From the NCBI GenBank assembly GCA_029565915.1, contig JAKQNG010000340.1, positions 1 through 50,399 of the forward strand: a DNA stretch of 50,399 bases, written 5' to 3'. Each line of letters opens with the position of its first letter. Position 1 is the first letter of the stretch. The position numbers and the translations under genes were made by a program. Below, piece after piece: positions 17,288 through 26,145 of the stretch. Below the pieces are notes generated by a model. It did no database searches. It saw only the letters and a list, made by a program, of their open reading frames with translations, and was not told where the DNA came from. Source of the DNA: Deltaproteobacteria bacterium. Its GTDB lineage: Bacteria > Myxococcota_A > Polyangia > JAAYKL01.

Positions 17288-18895
17288 CTACTTCGCCGTG
17301 GCCACGGCCCTGGATTCGCGGATGACGGTCACCTGGATCTGGCCCGGGTAGGTAAGCTCTGCCTCGATGCGCGCGGCGATGTCCCTGGACAGCATGACGG
17401 CATCGTTGTCGCTGACGGTTTCGTTTTCGACCAGCACGCGCACTTCGCGGCCCGCCTGAATGGCGTAGGATTCGGTCACACCCTTGAAGCTCTTGCAGAT
17501 GGCCTCCAGGTTTTCGAGGCGTTTCACGTAGGACTCCAGCATCTCCCGCCGGGCGCCGGGCCGGGCGCCGGACAGGGCGTCCGCCGCGGCCACGAGGTGG
17601 GCAATCACGCTGGTGGCGGGCTCGTCCTCGTGGTGGGATCCGATGGCATTGACGATGATGGGTTCTTCTTTAAATTTCTTGGCGAATTCCGCACCGATGA
17701 CCGCGTGGGAGCCCTCCACTTCGTGGGTCATGGCCTTGCCGATATCGTGGAGCAGCCCCGCGCGGCGGGCCTTGCGCTGGTTGAGCCCCAGCTCCGCGGC
17801 CATCATGCCGGCGATGAACCCGCATTCCACCGAATGGCGCAGCACGTTCTGGGCATAGCTGTAGCGGAACTTGAGCCGGCCCAGCATCTTCACGATTTCC
17901 GGGTGCACCTTGGCGAGCCCCATCTCCAGGATGGCCTGTTCTCCGGCGTCCTTCACGGCTTTGTTCACGTCGTTGCGCGCCTTGGCCACAATTTCTTCAA
18001 TGCGGGACGGATGGATGCGCCCGTCCTGAATGAGCCGCTCGATGGACAGGCGGGCCACTTCCCGGCGGACCGGATCGAAGCCGGAAATAACCACCGTCTC
18101 GGGCGTGTCGTCCACAATCAGATCGATGCCCGTTGCGGCCTCCAGCGCGCGGATGTTCCGTCCCTCGCGACCGATGATGCGCCCCTTCAGCTCGTCCGTG
18201 GGCAGGCTGATGACGGACACGGCCCGCTCCTGCACGTGTTCGCCCGCATAGCGCTGAATGGCGATGCCGATGATGCGCTTGGCCCGGCTCTCCGCCTCCT
18301 CCTTCGCCGATTCCTCCACTTCCCGCACGGTGAGGGCCGCCTCCCGTTTGGCGTCCTCGGTGATGCTCTCGATGAGCTCTCTGCGCGCATCCTCCTTCGA
18401 GATGCCCGCCTTGCGCTCGATGAGCTGATCCGCTTCGGCCATCTTCGCATCCAGGTCGCGCTTGCGATCCGCCAGGCTGCGCTCCGACCGCTCGATTTCC
18501 GCCTCCCGTTTGGATACCTCGATTTCCTTGGCGGCCAGGGCTTCCTTCTTCTTGTTGTGGGCGTCCGTCTGTTCCCGGATCCGCTTTTCCACGTCCCGGC
18601 TTTCCCTGCGGAGCTGTTCGCTCTCCTTTTTGAGCTGTTCGCTCTCCTTTTTGAGCTGCTCGCTCTCCTTTTCGAACGCGGAGAGCATCTTTACTTTTTC
18701 TTCCCTGGCGGCGATGGCGCCGTCCTGCCGCACCCGGTCCGATTCCTTTTTCGCGTCCGCCAGCAGGGCATCCGCCTGCTTCTTCGCCGCTTCAAGGAGC
18801 GACGCGTCCTGTTTCGCGCGGAGCATCTTTCCGACAACCAGACCGACAATCAATCCGGCAACGATTCCAATTCCAATAAAAACAACTGATTCCAT
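17288..18895 (-). CDS. rny: Ribonuclease Y
   Basis: Membrane-anchored endoribonuclease that starts mRNA decay. I chose the ATG at 18895 (MESVVFIGIGIVAGLIVGLV), which has an AGGAGT ribosome-binding site and begins directly with the membrane anchor; length 535. A long coiled coil follows, then a KH domain (GREGRNIRALEAATGIDLIV) and the HD catalytic domain (AGLLHDIGKA). The coiled coil contains three tandem copies of the heptad coding SEQLKKE. The upstream 5' region has two hairpins (listed separately). Confidence 0.96.
   Translation of the reverse strand: MESVVFIGIGIVAGLIVGLVVGKMLRAKQDASLLEAAKKQADALLADAKKESDRVRQDGAIAAREEKVKMLSAFEKESEQLKKESEQLKKESEQLRRESRDVEKRIREQTDAHNKKKEALAAKEIEVSKREAEIERSERSLADRKRDLDAKMAEADQLIERKAGISKEDARRELIESITEDAKREAALTVREVEESAKEEAESRAKRIIGIAIQRYAGEHVQERAVSVISLPTDELKGRIIGREGRNIRALEAATGIDLIVDDTPETVVISGFDPVRREVARLSIERLIQDGRIHPSRIEEIVAKARNDVNKAVKDAGEQAILEMGLAKVHPEIVKMLGRLKFRYSYAQNVLRHSVECGFIAGMMAAELGLNQRKARRAGLLHDIGKAMTHEVEGSHAVIGAEFAKKFKEEPIIVNAIGSHHEDEPATSVIAHLVAAADALSGARPGARREMLESYVKRLENLEAICKSFKGVTESYAIQAGREVRVLVENETVSDNDAVMLSRDIAARIEAELTYPGQIQVTVIRESRAVATAK
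18611..18673 (-). repeat. Three 21-bp tandem repeats within rny
   Basis: Three head-to-tail copies of a 21-bp unit on the plus strand: gagctgttcgctctccttttt at 18611-18631 and 18632-18652, identical, and a third at 18653-18673 differing at two positions. Each codes for one heptad of the RNase Y coiled coil (EQLKKES register). Near-identity suggests recent expansion or strand slippage, and copy number may vary between strains. Confidence 0.9.
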
Positions 18896-18912
18896 TGAAC
18901 GACTCCTATATG

Positions 18913-18938
18913 AAAAAGCACCGCGCTGTGCGCAGCGC
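18913..18938 (-). terminator. Terminator-like hairpin upstream of rny
   Basis: On the minus strand, GCGCTG-cgca-CAGCGC forms a perfect 6-bp stem with a 4-nt loop, followed by ggtgc and five U residues (plus-strand 18913-18917). It lies about 18 nt before the rny start, so it would end a transcript coming from the zapA side or act as an attenuator for rny. Confidence 0.5.
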
Positions 18939-18942
18939 CGTT

Positions 18943-18967
18943 GACTCACACGACCATCCCGTGAGTC
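18943..18967 (-). repeat. Inverted repeat in the zapA-rny gap
   Basis: GACTCAC (18943-18949) and GTGAGTC (18961-18967) form a perfect 7-bp inverted repeat with an 11-nt loop, directly upstream of the terminator-like hairpin. The remaining gap (18968-19227) shows no ORF. In related proteobacteria a 6S RNA gene often lies next to zapA, so a small RNA is plausible here, but I could not fold one convincingly. Confidence 0.55.
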
Positions 18968-19227
18968 GACACCCCTGATTTCCTGTTGAGAAGTGACGTT
19001 TCGCGCCGTTTTTCTGCGAAACCTGCAGTGAGTAGAATTTCGAAGCGTTCAGGGACCGGATCGACAGATGATCCGCGCCGCCCGATGTTCCGAATATGCT
19101 CTATCGCCTTCCAAAGCGTTCAAATTGTACTCAACTGTATCTCAACATTCCGTAAATCAGGAATGATTTCGAACGGATATTATTCCGCGACCCCGCAAAG
19201 TGCAAGGGAAACTTCAAGGACGCCGGT

Positions 19228-19527
19228 TCACGGAGTCCCGGACAGAATGGCGTCGATGCGGGCGGAAATCTGCTCGGCGAAGGCCGCGGTGTCCTGCTGC
19301 ATCCGCCCATGGCGACCCCGGAGTTCTTCGAGCTCGTCGAGCAGCGTGATGGCCACCATGGTCATGGCGCGGAAGGTCTGGGCCGGGGATTTGGCGCCCC
19401 GGTTCTTCTGGTGGATGGCCTCAAAGCGCTCCCGGATCTCGCGGGCCAGGGCCTCCACGTGGGCCTCGTCGGCATCGGATTTGATGGGAAACGTTTCACC
19501 GCCCACGCTGATCTGATACGTCTTCAT
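19228..19527 (-). CDS. zapA: Cell division protein ZapA
   Basis: Small FtsZ-ring-associated protein. The start at 19527 (MKTYQISVGGETFPIKSDAD) gives 99 residues, the usual length; the track start adds 13 atypical residues. An N-terminal beta-rich module is followed by ALAREIRERFEAI and a C-terminal coiled coil (ITLLDELEELRGRHGRMQQD), as in ZapA. It lies 70 bp downstream of purQ on the same strand and about 330 bp upstream of rny. Confidence 0.85.
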   Translation of the reverse strand: MKTYQISVGGETFPIKSDADEAHVEALAREIRERFEAIHQKNRGAKSPAQTFRAMTMVAITLLDELEELRGRHGRMQQDTAAFAEQISARIDAILSGTP

Positions 19528-19597
19528 CCGGAAAAGGAGTGTATCCCTCTTCCCCGGACGGGTCAATTCCGCGAAATGTCCCCAGGAGTGCAGCGGT

Positions 19598-20410
19598 TCA
19601 GAAGTTGCTGCGGATGTAGTTGACGGCGTTGCAAAAGAGGATCAGGCCGTCGCCTTCGTCGGGGCGTTCTTCCCGCGTCCAGCGGGGATGGTTGGTACGG
19701 TGGAGGAAGGCCTCCGGGTGGGGCATGAGCCCGAACAGGCGTCCCGTCGGATCCGTGAGCGCCGCCAGGCCGTACCGCGATCCGTTGGGATTGAGGGGCC
19801 AGGTCTCCGTCGCCTCGCCGGTGGCCGGATCGATGTACGACAGGGGCGCGAGATGCTGGTCGCGGATCGCGTTCATCACGTCGTCCGGGGCCACGATCTT
19901 TCCCTCGCCGTGGCGGACCGGCAGTTCCAGCACATCCATGCCCTTTGTAAAGATGCAGGGGGACGCGGGATCCGTCCGCAGGGTGACCCACCGATCCTCG
20001 AAGCGGCCCGAGTCGTTGTTGGTCAGCGTGGCCTGCGGTTCGCCGACGCGACCGGCAAGGGCGGGCAGCAGGCCGAGCTTGATCATCAGCTGAAAACCGT
20101 TGCAGATGCCCAGCGCCAGGCCGCCCCGCTCCACGTAGCGCCGCAGCTGATCCAGCAGGGATTCGCCGTTGATCGACGTGTGGCGCAGGCGGATGGCAGA
20201 GGCCCGGGCGCTGCCGAGATCGTCGCCGTCCAGAAAGCCGCCGGGAAAACACAGCAGCTGATATCCGTCCAGGCTGGCGTCGCCGGCGGCCAGGTCCCAG
20301 AGGTAGACAATGTGTACTTCGTCCGCACCGGCCATCTTGCAGGCGTGGGCGGTTTCCATTTCGCAGTTGATGCCGTTGCCGGCCAGCACGATGGCGCGTA
20401 CCTGACTCAT
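19598..20410 (-). CDS. purQ: Phosphoribosylformylglycinamidine synthase, glutaminase subunit
   Basis: Class I glutamine amidotransferase that supplies ammonia to PurL in purine synthesis. The nucleophile Cys lies in LALGICNGFQLMIK and the His/Glu pair in LMPHPEAFLHR. The start at 20410 (MSQVRAIVLAGNGINCE) overlaps the purL stop in an ATGA arrangement, indicating translational coupling; the track's earlier start would extend into purL. At 270 residues it is of the longer PurQ type seen together with a fused PurS-PurL. Confidence 0.95.
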   Translation of the reverse strand: MSQVRAIVLAGNGINCEMETAHACKMAGADEVHIVYLWDLAAGDASLDGYQLLCFPGGFLDGDDLGSARASAIRLRHTSINGESLLDQLRRYVERGGLALGICNGFQLMIKLGLLPALAGRVGEPQATLTNNDSGRFEDRWVTLRTDPASPCIFTKGMDVLELPVRHGEGKIVAPDDVMNAIRDQHLAPLSYIDPATGEATETWPLNPNGSRYGLAALTDPTGRLFGLMPHPEAFLHRTNHPRWTREERPDEGDGLILFCNAVNYIRSNF

Positions 20411-23394
20411 TTCGACACCTCCCCGAACCGCAGCGGTTTGCGCCACGCGTCCTTCAGTCCGTTGATGTCGGCGTCCACGATCCGTTCACCGGCCAGTCCC
20501 GCAATCTGCAGGCGGGGCAGGGCGACCACTGTTCCCACCGCTGCAGCCAGGTCTTTCAGCAGCACTTCGAAAGCGGCTTCGCATCCCTTGTGGACGGTGA
20601 CCAGCAGGCGTCCGGGGGTTTCCGAGAACAGCAGCTCCGCATCCGTCAGCTCCCCGTCCTTCTCCACCCGGCGCAGATCCAGTTCCAGTCCGAGCCCGCC
20701 CGCAAAGGCCGACTCCGCCGCCGCCACGGCCAGCCCGCCGTCCGACAGGTCGTGGCAGGAGGCCACAAGGCCCGCCCGCATGGCCCGGTGCAACCAGCGA
20801 TACATCTCCATCGTCCGCTCCGGCGTGCGCAGCTTCGGCACGGAACCGCCGTTTACGCCGTACATGTCAAAGAAATGGGATCTGCCCAGATCCGCAAAGG
20901 TTCTGCCCAGCACGTACACCCGATCGCCCGCCCGCTTCACGTCCATGGACACGGCCCGGCGCACATCCTCCACCTGCCCCACCGCCGTGACAAGGAGGGT
21001 GGGCGGAATGGAAATCTTCGTGGCGCCGATGGCGTAGTCGTTCTTCATGCTGTCCTTGCCGGACACCAATGGCATCCGGTAGGCGATGCACACGTCCTTC
21101 AGGGCCTTTGCACAGCGCACGAGCTGGGCCAGCTTGTATACACCGTCCGGATTCGACGGCCCGGCCACCGGATCGCACCAGCAGAAGTTGTCGAGGGCCG
21201 CCACCCGATCGGGATCCGCGCCCACGCACACCAGGTTGCGCATGGCTTCGTCCACCGCGCAGGCGGCCATGTGATAGGCGTCCACATCCGAGTATCGCGG
21301 ACAGATACCGTGGGACACGGCCACGCCGCGCATCAGATCCAGTACGGGCCGTACCACCGCCGCATCCGACGGGCCGTCGTGGGCAACCCCGCACAGGGGC
21401 TTGATGACCGATCCGCCCTGCACCTCGTGATCGTACTGCCGCACCCAGTATTCCTTGGAGCAGATGTCGAGACGTCCCAGCAGGCGCCGCAGCACGTCGT
21501 CCATCGACTCGTCGGGGGTGAAGCGCCGGGGCGCTTCGGAGGGCGGTTTCCAGCGGGCGTCCAGGGTCATGCGGGGAAGCCCTTCGTGAAGGAAATGCAT
21601 GTCGATGAGGGCCACCGGCCGGCCGTCGTAAAACAGCTCCAGGGCCGGACCTTCCGTGAATTCACCCAGCTCCGTGGCCTCCACGCCCATCTCCGCCGCC
21701 AGGTGGATGAACCTGGCCACCTTTTCGGGAGACACCGCGGCGGTCATCCGTTCCTGGGCTTCGGAGATGAAGATTTCCCAGGGCTGGAGCCCCTGGTACT
21801 TGAGGGGTGCCCGGGCGAGGTCCAGTCGCGCACCACCCGGATCCTGCGCCATCTCGCCCACCGAGGAGGAGAGGCCGCCGGCGCCGTTGTCCGTCAGGCA
21901 GGTCATGAGGCCCTCGTCCCTGGCGCGCAGCAGAAAATCGGTCATGCGCTTCTGGGTAATCGGATCGCCAATTTGCACGGCCGTGGCCGGAGATCCTTCG
22001 TGGAGTTCTTCCGAAGAGAACGTGGCGCCGTGGATACCGTCCTTGCCGATGCGGCCGCCCACCATGATGATCCGGTCTCGCGCAAAGGCCCGCTTTTCGT
22101 GGGAGGGCTCGCCGTTGATCCGCGCGGGCATGATGCCTCCCGTACCGCAGAACACCAGCGGCTTGCCGAGGAAGCGCTCGTCAAACACGAGGGAGCCGTT
22201 CACCGTGGGAATACCGCTCTTGTTGCCCCCGTGTTCCACCCCTTCGCGCACCCCTTCCATGATGCGGCGGGGATGCAGCAGGCGGGGGGGCAGCTCCTGA
22301 TCGTAGAACGGATCCGCCAGACAGAACACGTCCGTGTTGCAGAACAGCCGCGAACCGCGCCCGGTCCCGTGGGGATCCCGGTTCACGCCGACGATGCCCG
22401 TGAGCGCTCCGCCGTAGGGATCGAGGGCCGACGGAGAGTTGTGCGTCTCCACCTTGAACACCAGGTTCCAGTCGTCGGTGAACTTCCACACCCCCGCGTT
22501 GTCCTTGAAAACAGAGAGGCAGTAGTCCTCATCGCCGAGCAATGCGCGTACCGCCTTTGTCGTTTCCTTGATGTAGCTGCGATACAGCGATTCGATGCGC
22601 TCGGCCTCATCGCCGTCCCGGTAGTCGATGATCGCGTTGAAGATCTTGTGTTTGCAGTGTTCGGACCAGGTCTGGGCGAAAACCTCCACCTCCACATCCG
22701 TGGGTGTGGAAGGGAGCCCCTTTTCGCGGCGCAGGCGCTGCACGTCCGGATCCCGGTAGTGATCCCGGATGACCTTCATCTCTTCGAGGGTCAACGCAAG
22801 GGTCATTTCCCGGCTGAGGGCAGACAACTCCGCGTCGGCAATTTCGAGATCGATGCTGCGGGCCTCCGGTGTGGCCACATCCGTCACCCGGGGTACCTCC
22901 ACGGGCATGCCGGCGGTGGTGTCGAAGCGGTCGCGATCCACCACGTGATAACGCTGGATCAGCGTGTTGGCCAGCAGGCCTGTGGCGATGGTTTCCACTT
23001 CCGAACGCACCAGATCGCCGCTGATCAGGAACTGACGGGACGTGTACACGAAGGCCCTGTCCGGAAACGCGTCCTTCAACACCATCCGGGCCGATTCCGT
23101 GGCGGTCCGGCCCACGTTATCCGTCACGCCGGGCCGGAAGCCCACCTCCACGAGCCAGTCGAAGCCGTCCGCCAGGGGGCTGTCCACGCGCCACTCCTGA
23201 ATGATCGGATCGCTCAGCTCTGCGGCCAGCCGTTCGAGTTCCCCGCGTCCCGGATCCGCATCGACGGTGTACACGTCGATGACCCGCACGCCGCGGACCT
23301 GCAGGCCCAGATAGCCGGCGATTTCGGCGGCCACCCGGGAACCGACCGGATCGGCGAATCCACTTTTCAGCGCAATCTCAATACGATGAGGCAT
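20407..23394 (-). CDS. purL: Phosphoribosylformylglycinamidine synthase with N-terminal PurS-like domains
   Basis: Converts FGAR to FGAM in purine synthesis. I chose ATG 23394 (MPHRIEIALKSGFADPVGSR), preceded by an AAGGAG site; 995 residues. The first about 180 residues look like two PurS-like modules (LKSGFADPVGSRVAAEIAGY and later WLVEVGFRPGVTDNVGRTA). The catalytic part has SEHCKHKIFNA, FKVETHNSPSALDPYGGA, and the repeated AIRS-like halves including SDGGLAVAAAESAFAGGLG. A separate purS gene is therefore unnecessary. It forms an operon with purQ through a 4-bp overlap. Confidence 0.95.
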   Translation of the reverse strand: MPHRIEIALKSGFADPVGSRVAAEIAGYLGLQVRGVRVIDVYTVDADPGRGELERLAAELSDPIIQEWRVDSPLADGFDWLVEVGFRPGVTDNVGRTATESARMVLKDAFPDRAFVYTSRQFLISGDLVRSEVETIATGLLANTLIQRYHVVDRDRFDTTAGMPVEVPRVTDVATPEARSIDLEIADAELSALSREMTLALTLEEMKVIRDHYRDPDVQRLRREKGLPSTPTDVEVEVFAQTWSEHCKHKIFNAIIDYRDGDEAERIESLYRSYIKETTKAVRALLGDEDYCLSVFKDNAGVWKFTDDWNLVFKVETHNSPSALDPYGGALTGIVGVNRDPHGTGRGSRLFCNTDVFCLADPFYDQELPPRLLHPRRIMEGVREGVEHGGNKSGIPTVNGSLVFDERFLGKPLVFCGTGGIMPARINGEPSHEKRAFARDRIIMVGGRIGKDGIHGATFSSEELHEGSPATAVQIGDPITQKRMTDFLLRARDEGLMTCLTDNGAGGLSSSVGEMAQDPGGARLDLARAPLKYQGLQPWEIFISEAQERMTAAVSPEKVARFIHLAAEMGVEATELGEFTEGPALELFYDGRPVALIDMHFLHEGLPRMTLDARWKPPSEAPRRFTPDESMDDVLRRLLGRLDICSKEYWVRQYDHEVQGGSVIKPLCGVAHDGPSDAAVVRPVLDLMRGVAVSHGICPRYSDVDAYHMAACAVDEAMRNLVCVGADPDRVAALDNFCWCDPVAGPSNPDGVYKLAQLVRCAKALKDVCIAYRMPLVSGKDSMKNDYAIGATKISIPPTLLVTAVGQVEDVRRAVSMDVKRAGDRVYVLGRTFADLGRSHFFDMYGVNGGSVPKLRTPERTMEMYRWLHRAMRAGLVASCHDLSDGGLAVAAAESAFAGGLGLELDLRRVEKDGELTDAELLFSETPGRLLVTVHKGCEAAFEVLLKDLAAAVGTVVALPRLQIAGLAGERIVDADINGLKDAWRKPLRFGEVSK

Positions 23395-23556
23395 CGATGC
23401 TCCTTCTTTGAAGAAACGGGGGCGGCAACGGGCACCGCCACAGGGCAATTTCTATATGGAAAAGCCCTTCACAAGGCCAGAAGTATTTGTCCCGGAAATG
23501 CGGGCGTGGAATGGGGGATTGAAAGACGGACAGGAGCCGGACAGACGCCGCAGAAG

Positions 23557-23796
23557 CTACTCGGCGTTCTCCATTTTCTTCAGCTCCGCTTCGATGGCGG
23601 CCACCGCTTCCTTCAGCTCGGGCAGGAAGTCGGTGGAGAGGGAGACGCCCTTTTTCGTCGGTTTCCACTCGCCCTTGTCATCCATGTAATAGATGCGGAT
23701 GTCGATGTACGCCTTCTTCTTGAATTCCTTGACGCCGGCGCGGACTTCTTCCGTCGGATTGCGTTTGAAACTGTAGAGCACTTTGTCTTCTGCCAT
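23557..23796 (-). CDS. PC4/p15-family single-strand DNA-binding protein
   Basis: A 79-residue protein matching the transcriptional coactivator PC4 fold: KEFKKKAYIDIRIYYMDDKG, then GEWKPTKKGVSLSTDFLPEL, then a C-terminal helix with ELKEAVAAIEAELKKM. Bacterial members bind single-stranded DNA or RNA as dimers and their role is mostly undefined. An AAGGAG ribosome-binding site precedes the ATG. It diverges from the patatin gene across an AT-rich gap. The 162 bp between its stop and purL contain nothing recognisable. Confidence 0.88.
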   Translation of the reverse strand: MAEDKVLYSFKRNPTEEVRAGVKEFKKKAYIDIRIYYMDDKGEWKPTKKGVSLSTDFLPELKEAVAAIEAELKKMENAE

Positions 23797-23846
23797 TTGG
23801 GTTCTCCTTCGATTGTGAAGCGATTTAACGATATTCGATTAACATA

Positions 23847-23864
23847 TTGAAATACGTTATTCAA
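23847..23864. promoter_or_regulatory. Imperfect palindrome in the PC4/patatin divergent gap
   Basis: TTGAAATACGTTATTCAA is symmetric at 14 of 18 positions. It sits in a markedly AT-rich stretch (23825-23880), unlike its GC-rich surroundings, between two divergent genes. TTGAAA could also serve as a -35 for the patatin gene. A role as operator is inference. Confidence 0.35.
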
Positions 23865-23880
23865 ATATTATTTATATAAC

Positions 23881-25407
23881 ATGAACAATGTAAATGAAAC
23901 CCGCCGGGCCGCCGATCGATTGGCGCGCATTTCCCTGTTCGTCAGTGCCCGCCGCCGGACCGCCGTCGCCCGCGCCCTCTCGCGCTTCGTCGCCCCCTCT
24001 GACCTGCCGTCCGACCCCCGGGAAGGCGCTTTGCTCACCCTGTCAGAGGGCAGGAAGGTCTGGTGCTGTGTCCTCGACGATTCACCCGATTCGCTCAACC
24101 GGGCCCGCTCCGGCCCCATGGGCGCCATCGTCATCGACAACCGTGCGGACGGCGATTCCTCCGGCATCGCGGGTTCCCTGGCTGGACACCTGCTGCCCGA
24201 GCTGCTGGTGGGTGCCGGCAGCCGCAAGGTTCCCCAGCGCCGTTCCATCCTGATTGTCCTGCCGCAGTCCCCGGTCACCCCCTACCATGCCTACGCCGTC
24301 GGCACGTTCCAGATCGGGGGCATTCTGGTGGCGCCGAAGAACATCGAAGAAATCCTGGAAGCCGCTTACCGGATTTCGCGACCGGAACGACCGGGGAAGG
24401 TGGCCCTGTGTCTCGCCGGCGGCGGCATCGAGGGCATGTTCTGGGAGACCGGCGTGCTGCGGGCCCTGGACGCCCACCTGCGCAACGCGTCCCTGTCGGA
24501 TTTCGATATCTTCAGCGGAATTTCCGCCGGTTCCGTCCTTTGCGCCCTCATCGCCAACGGGGTGCGCCCCTACGAAATCGCCAACGCCCTGCACGGCCGT
24601 CCGAGCCGCGTGGACCCCATTACCCGGGCCATGCTCTTCGATCCGAATATCGGCGAAATCACCCGGCGGGTCATTGCTTCTCTGGGCGATCTGGCGCGGG
24701 GCCGCTGGATTACCCGTCCCATCGACAGCGCCATGCGGGTGACGCCGACCGCCCTGTTTTCGGGCGAGCGGCTGCGGGAATACCTGGATCGGGAGTTTTC
24801 GAAGCCGGGCATGTGCAACGACTTCAACTGCCTGAAAAAGCAGCTGTTCATCGGCGCCACCGATCAGGATCAGGGCACCCACGTGTCCTTCGGCACCGAG
24901 GGCTGGAAGGACATTCCCATCTCCATGGCGGTGCGGGCCTCCACGGCCATGACGCCCTACTACAACCCCCAGAAGATCGGCGATCGGTTTTTCGTGGACG
25001 GCATTTTTACCCGCACCATCGACATCGATGTGGCGGTGGCCAATGGCGCCACCCTGATCCTCTGCGCGGACCCGCTGCGACCGGTGCAGACAAGAGAGGC
25101 CGGGTACGTGAGCGGACGGGGCGGCCTGTTCAACACGGTGCAGTCCGTCAAGTCCATGATCCGCAGCCGGTTTGCCGAAATGATGACCAAGGCGGAGGAA
25201 GCCCATCCCCACGTTTCCGTGTACGTGTTTTCCCCCACGGCGAAGGACATGGAGCAGATGTCGGGCACGATGATGCGCTTCTTCTACCGCACGGACACGG
25301 AGAAGATGGCCTACGATTCCGCGATGGAACAGATCGGGTCTGACTACCAATGGCTGGCTGAGGACCTGCAGCGGCACGGTTACGAACTCTCCCGGCCGGG
25401 AGAGTGA
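23881..25407 (+). CDS. Patatin-like phospholipase
   Basis: Predicted serine lipid acyl hydrolase. An N-terminal region of about 170 residues of unknown fold precedes the patatin core. The core has the oxyanion loop CLAGGGIEGMFWETG, the nucleophile elbow in FSGISAGSVL (GxSxG), and the catalytic aspartate in FFVDGIFTRTID. The 508 residues exceed the minimal domain. No signal peptide is seen. The ATG has no ribosome-binding site and lies directly after TATTTATATAAC, so the mRNA may have a very short or absent leader, or the true start may lie downstream. Confidence 0.85.
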   Translation: MNNVNETRRAADRLARISLFVSARRRTAVARALSRFVAPSDLPSDPREGALLTLSEGRKVWCCVLDDSPDSLNRARSGPMGAIVIDNRADGDSSGIAGSLAGHLLPELLVGAGSRKVPQRRSILIVLPQSPVTPYHAYAVGTFQIGGILVAPKNIEEILEAAYRISRPERPGKVALCLAGGGIEGMFWETGVLRALDAHLRNASLSDFDIFSGISAGSVLCALIANGVRPYEIANALHGRPSRVDPITRAMLFDPNIGEITRRVIASLGDLARGRWITRPIDSAMRVTPTALFSGERLREYLDREFSKPGMCNDFNCLKKQLFIGATDQDQGTHVSFGTEGWKDIPISMAVRASTAMTPYYNPQKIGDRFFVDGIFTRTIDIDVAVANGATLILCADPLRPVQTREAGYVSGRGGLFNTVQSVKSMIRSRFAEMMTKAEEAHPHVSVYVFSPTAKDMEQMSGTMMRFFYRTDTEKMAYDSAMEQIGSDYQWLAEDLQRHGYELSRPGE

Positions 25408-25429
25408 CAGCACCATATTCCCCCGACCC

Positions 25430-25987
25430 CTAGGACGCGGATTTCATGTGCGGTTTCAGAAAATCGCCCATTACGGCAGACACTTGACGGGGATCCGTCG
25501 ACCGGATGCAGGCGGCAGCACCAGCCGCTTTCGCTTCCACGTCATCCGCGCCGCCGTAGACAATGACCGGCAGTTCCCGATCGCTGCGGGCGATATTGGC
25601 CACCACGCGCAGCATGTCCGGACCGCCGGCCCCGTTCACCAGCACAACGTCAGGTCGATGCCGGCCGATCTGCAGCAGGGCCTCCAGATGGTCGGAAAAG
25701 CCGCTCACTTCCATGTGGCTTGACAGGGCGTTCGCCACCACAGCGCCGGTGACCGGATTGCCGTCAATCACCACCACGCGACGGGACGGCGTACCGAATC
25801 CGGCGGGCATCGGGTAACCGAACCGGGTGAGAAAATCCTGAACGTCCTGCCGGCGGAAGCGCAGGTGTCGCCCCGGCGTGCGGAAGGAGTGGATTTCTCC
25901 CCGGTTCACCCAGTTGTGGATGGTCTTCAGATCGGTGCCGCAGATCTGCGCCACCTGGGGTGCAGTAAACAGATCGTTCGATGTCAT
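25430..25987 (-). CDS. Excisionase/MerR-type HTH fused to a receiver-like domain
   Basis: A 185-residue two-domain regulator. Residues about 5-55 form a winged HTH of the excisionase/BldC type (FTAPQVAQICGTDLKTIHNW, then RTPGRHLRFRRQDVQDFL). Residues about 68-180 look like a response-regulator receiver (RRVVVIDGNPVTGAVVANAL, then RPDVVLVNGAGG, LPVIVYGGAD). The usual acceptor Asp position reads VLVNGAGG, so the phosphorylation site seems lost, making it a pseudo-receiver. A GGAG ribosome-binding site precedes the ATG. It converges on the patatin gene with a 22-bp gap. No sensor kinase is adjacent. Confidence 0.8.
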   Translation of the reverse strand: MTSNDLFTAPQVAQICGTDLKTIHNWVNRGEIHSFRTPGRHLRFRRQDVQDFLTRFGYPMPAGFGTPSRRVVVIDGNPVTGAVVANALSSHMEVSGFSDHLEALLQIGRHRPDVVLVNGAGGPDMLRVVANIARSDRELPVIVYGGADDVEAKAAGAAACIRSTDPRQVSAVMGDFLKPHMKSAS

Positions 25988-26145
25988 GGCTCACTCCGAG
26001 CGAACAGATGCCGGTTGGTTACTTTTTTTGGTTTACGCGGGCCAGACAGGAACTGCCGGAATTTGTATCCCGCCTGCGGCGGCAAGTCAAGGAGGAGACA
26101 CCTTTCCGGGTGTGCACCGGTTTCCTCGGACCGACTGTGAAGTGA

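Noticed and set aside
18611-18673. CRISPR-like array
   Set aside because: The repeats are contiguous 21-bp units inside rny without spacers. No CRISPR array was seen anywhere in the window.
17597-18889. A 430-residue plus-strand ORF
   Set aside because: Antisense to rny; its Leu/Phe-rich C-terminus only mirrors the Lys/Glu-rich coiled coil on the other strand.
20590-23850. A 1086-residue plus-strand ORF
   Set aside because: It is fully antisense to purL and the PC4-like gene, is rich in His, Arg and Gly, and shows no domain. It is a GC-rich codon shadow.
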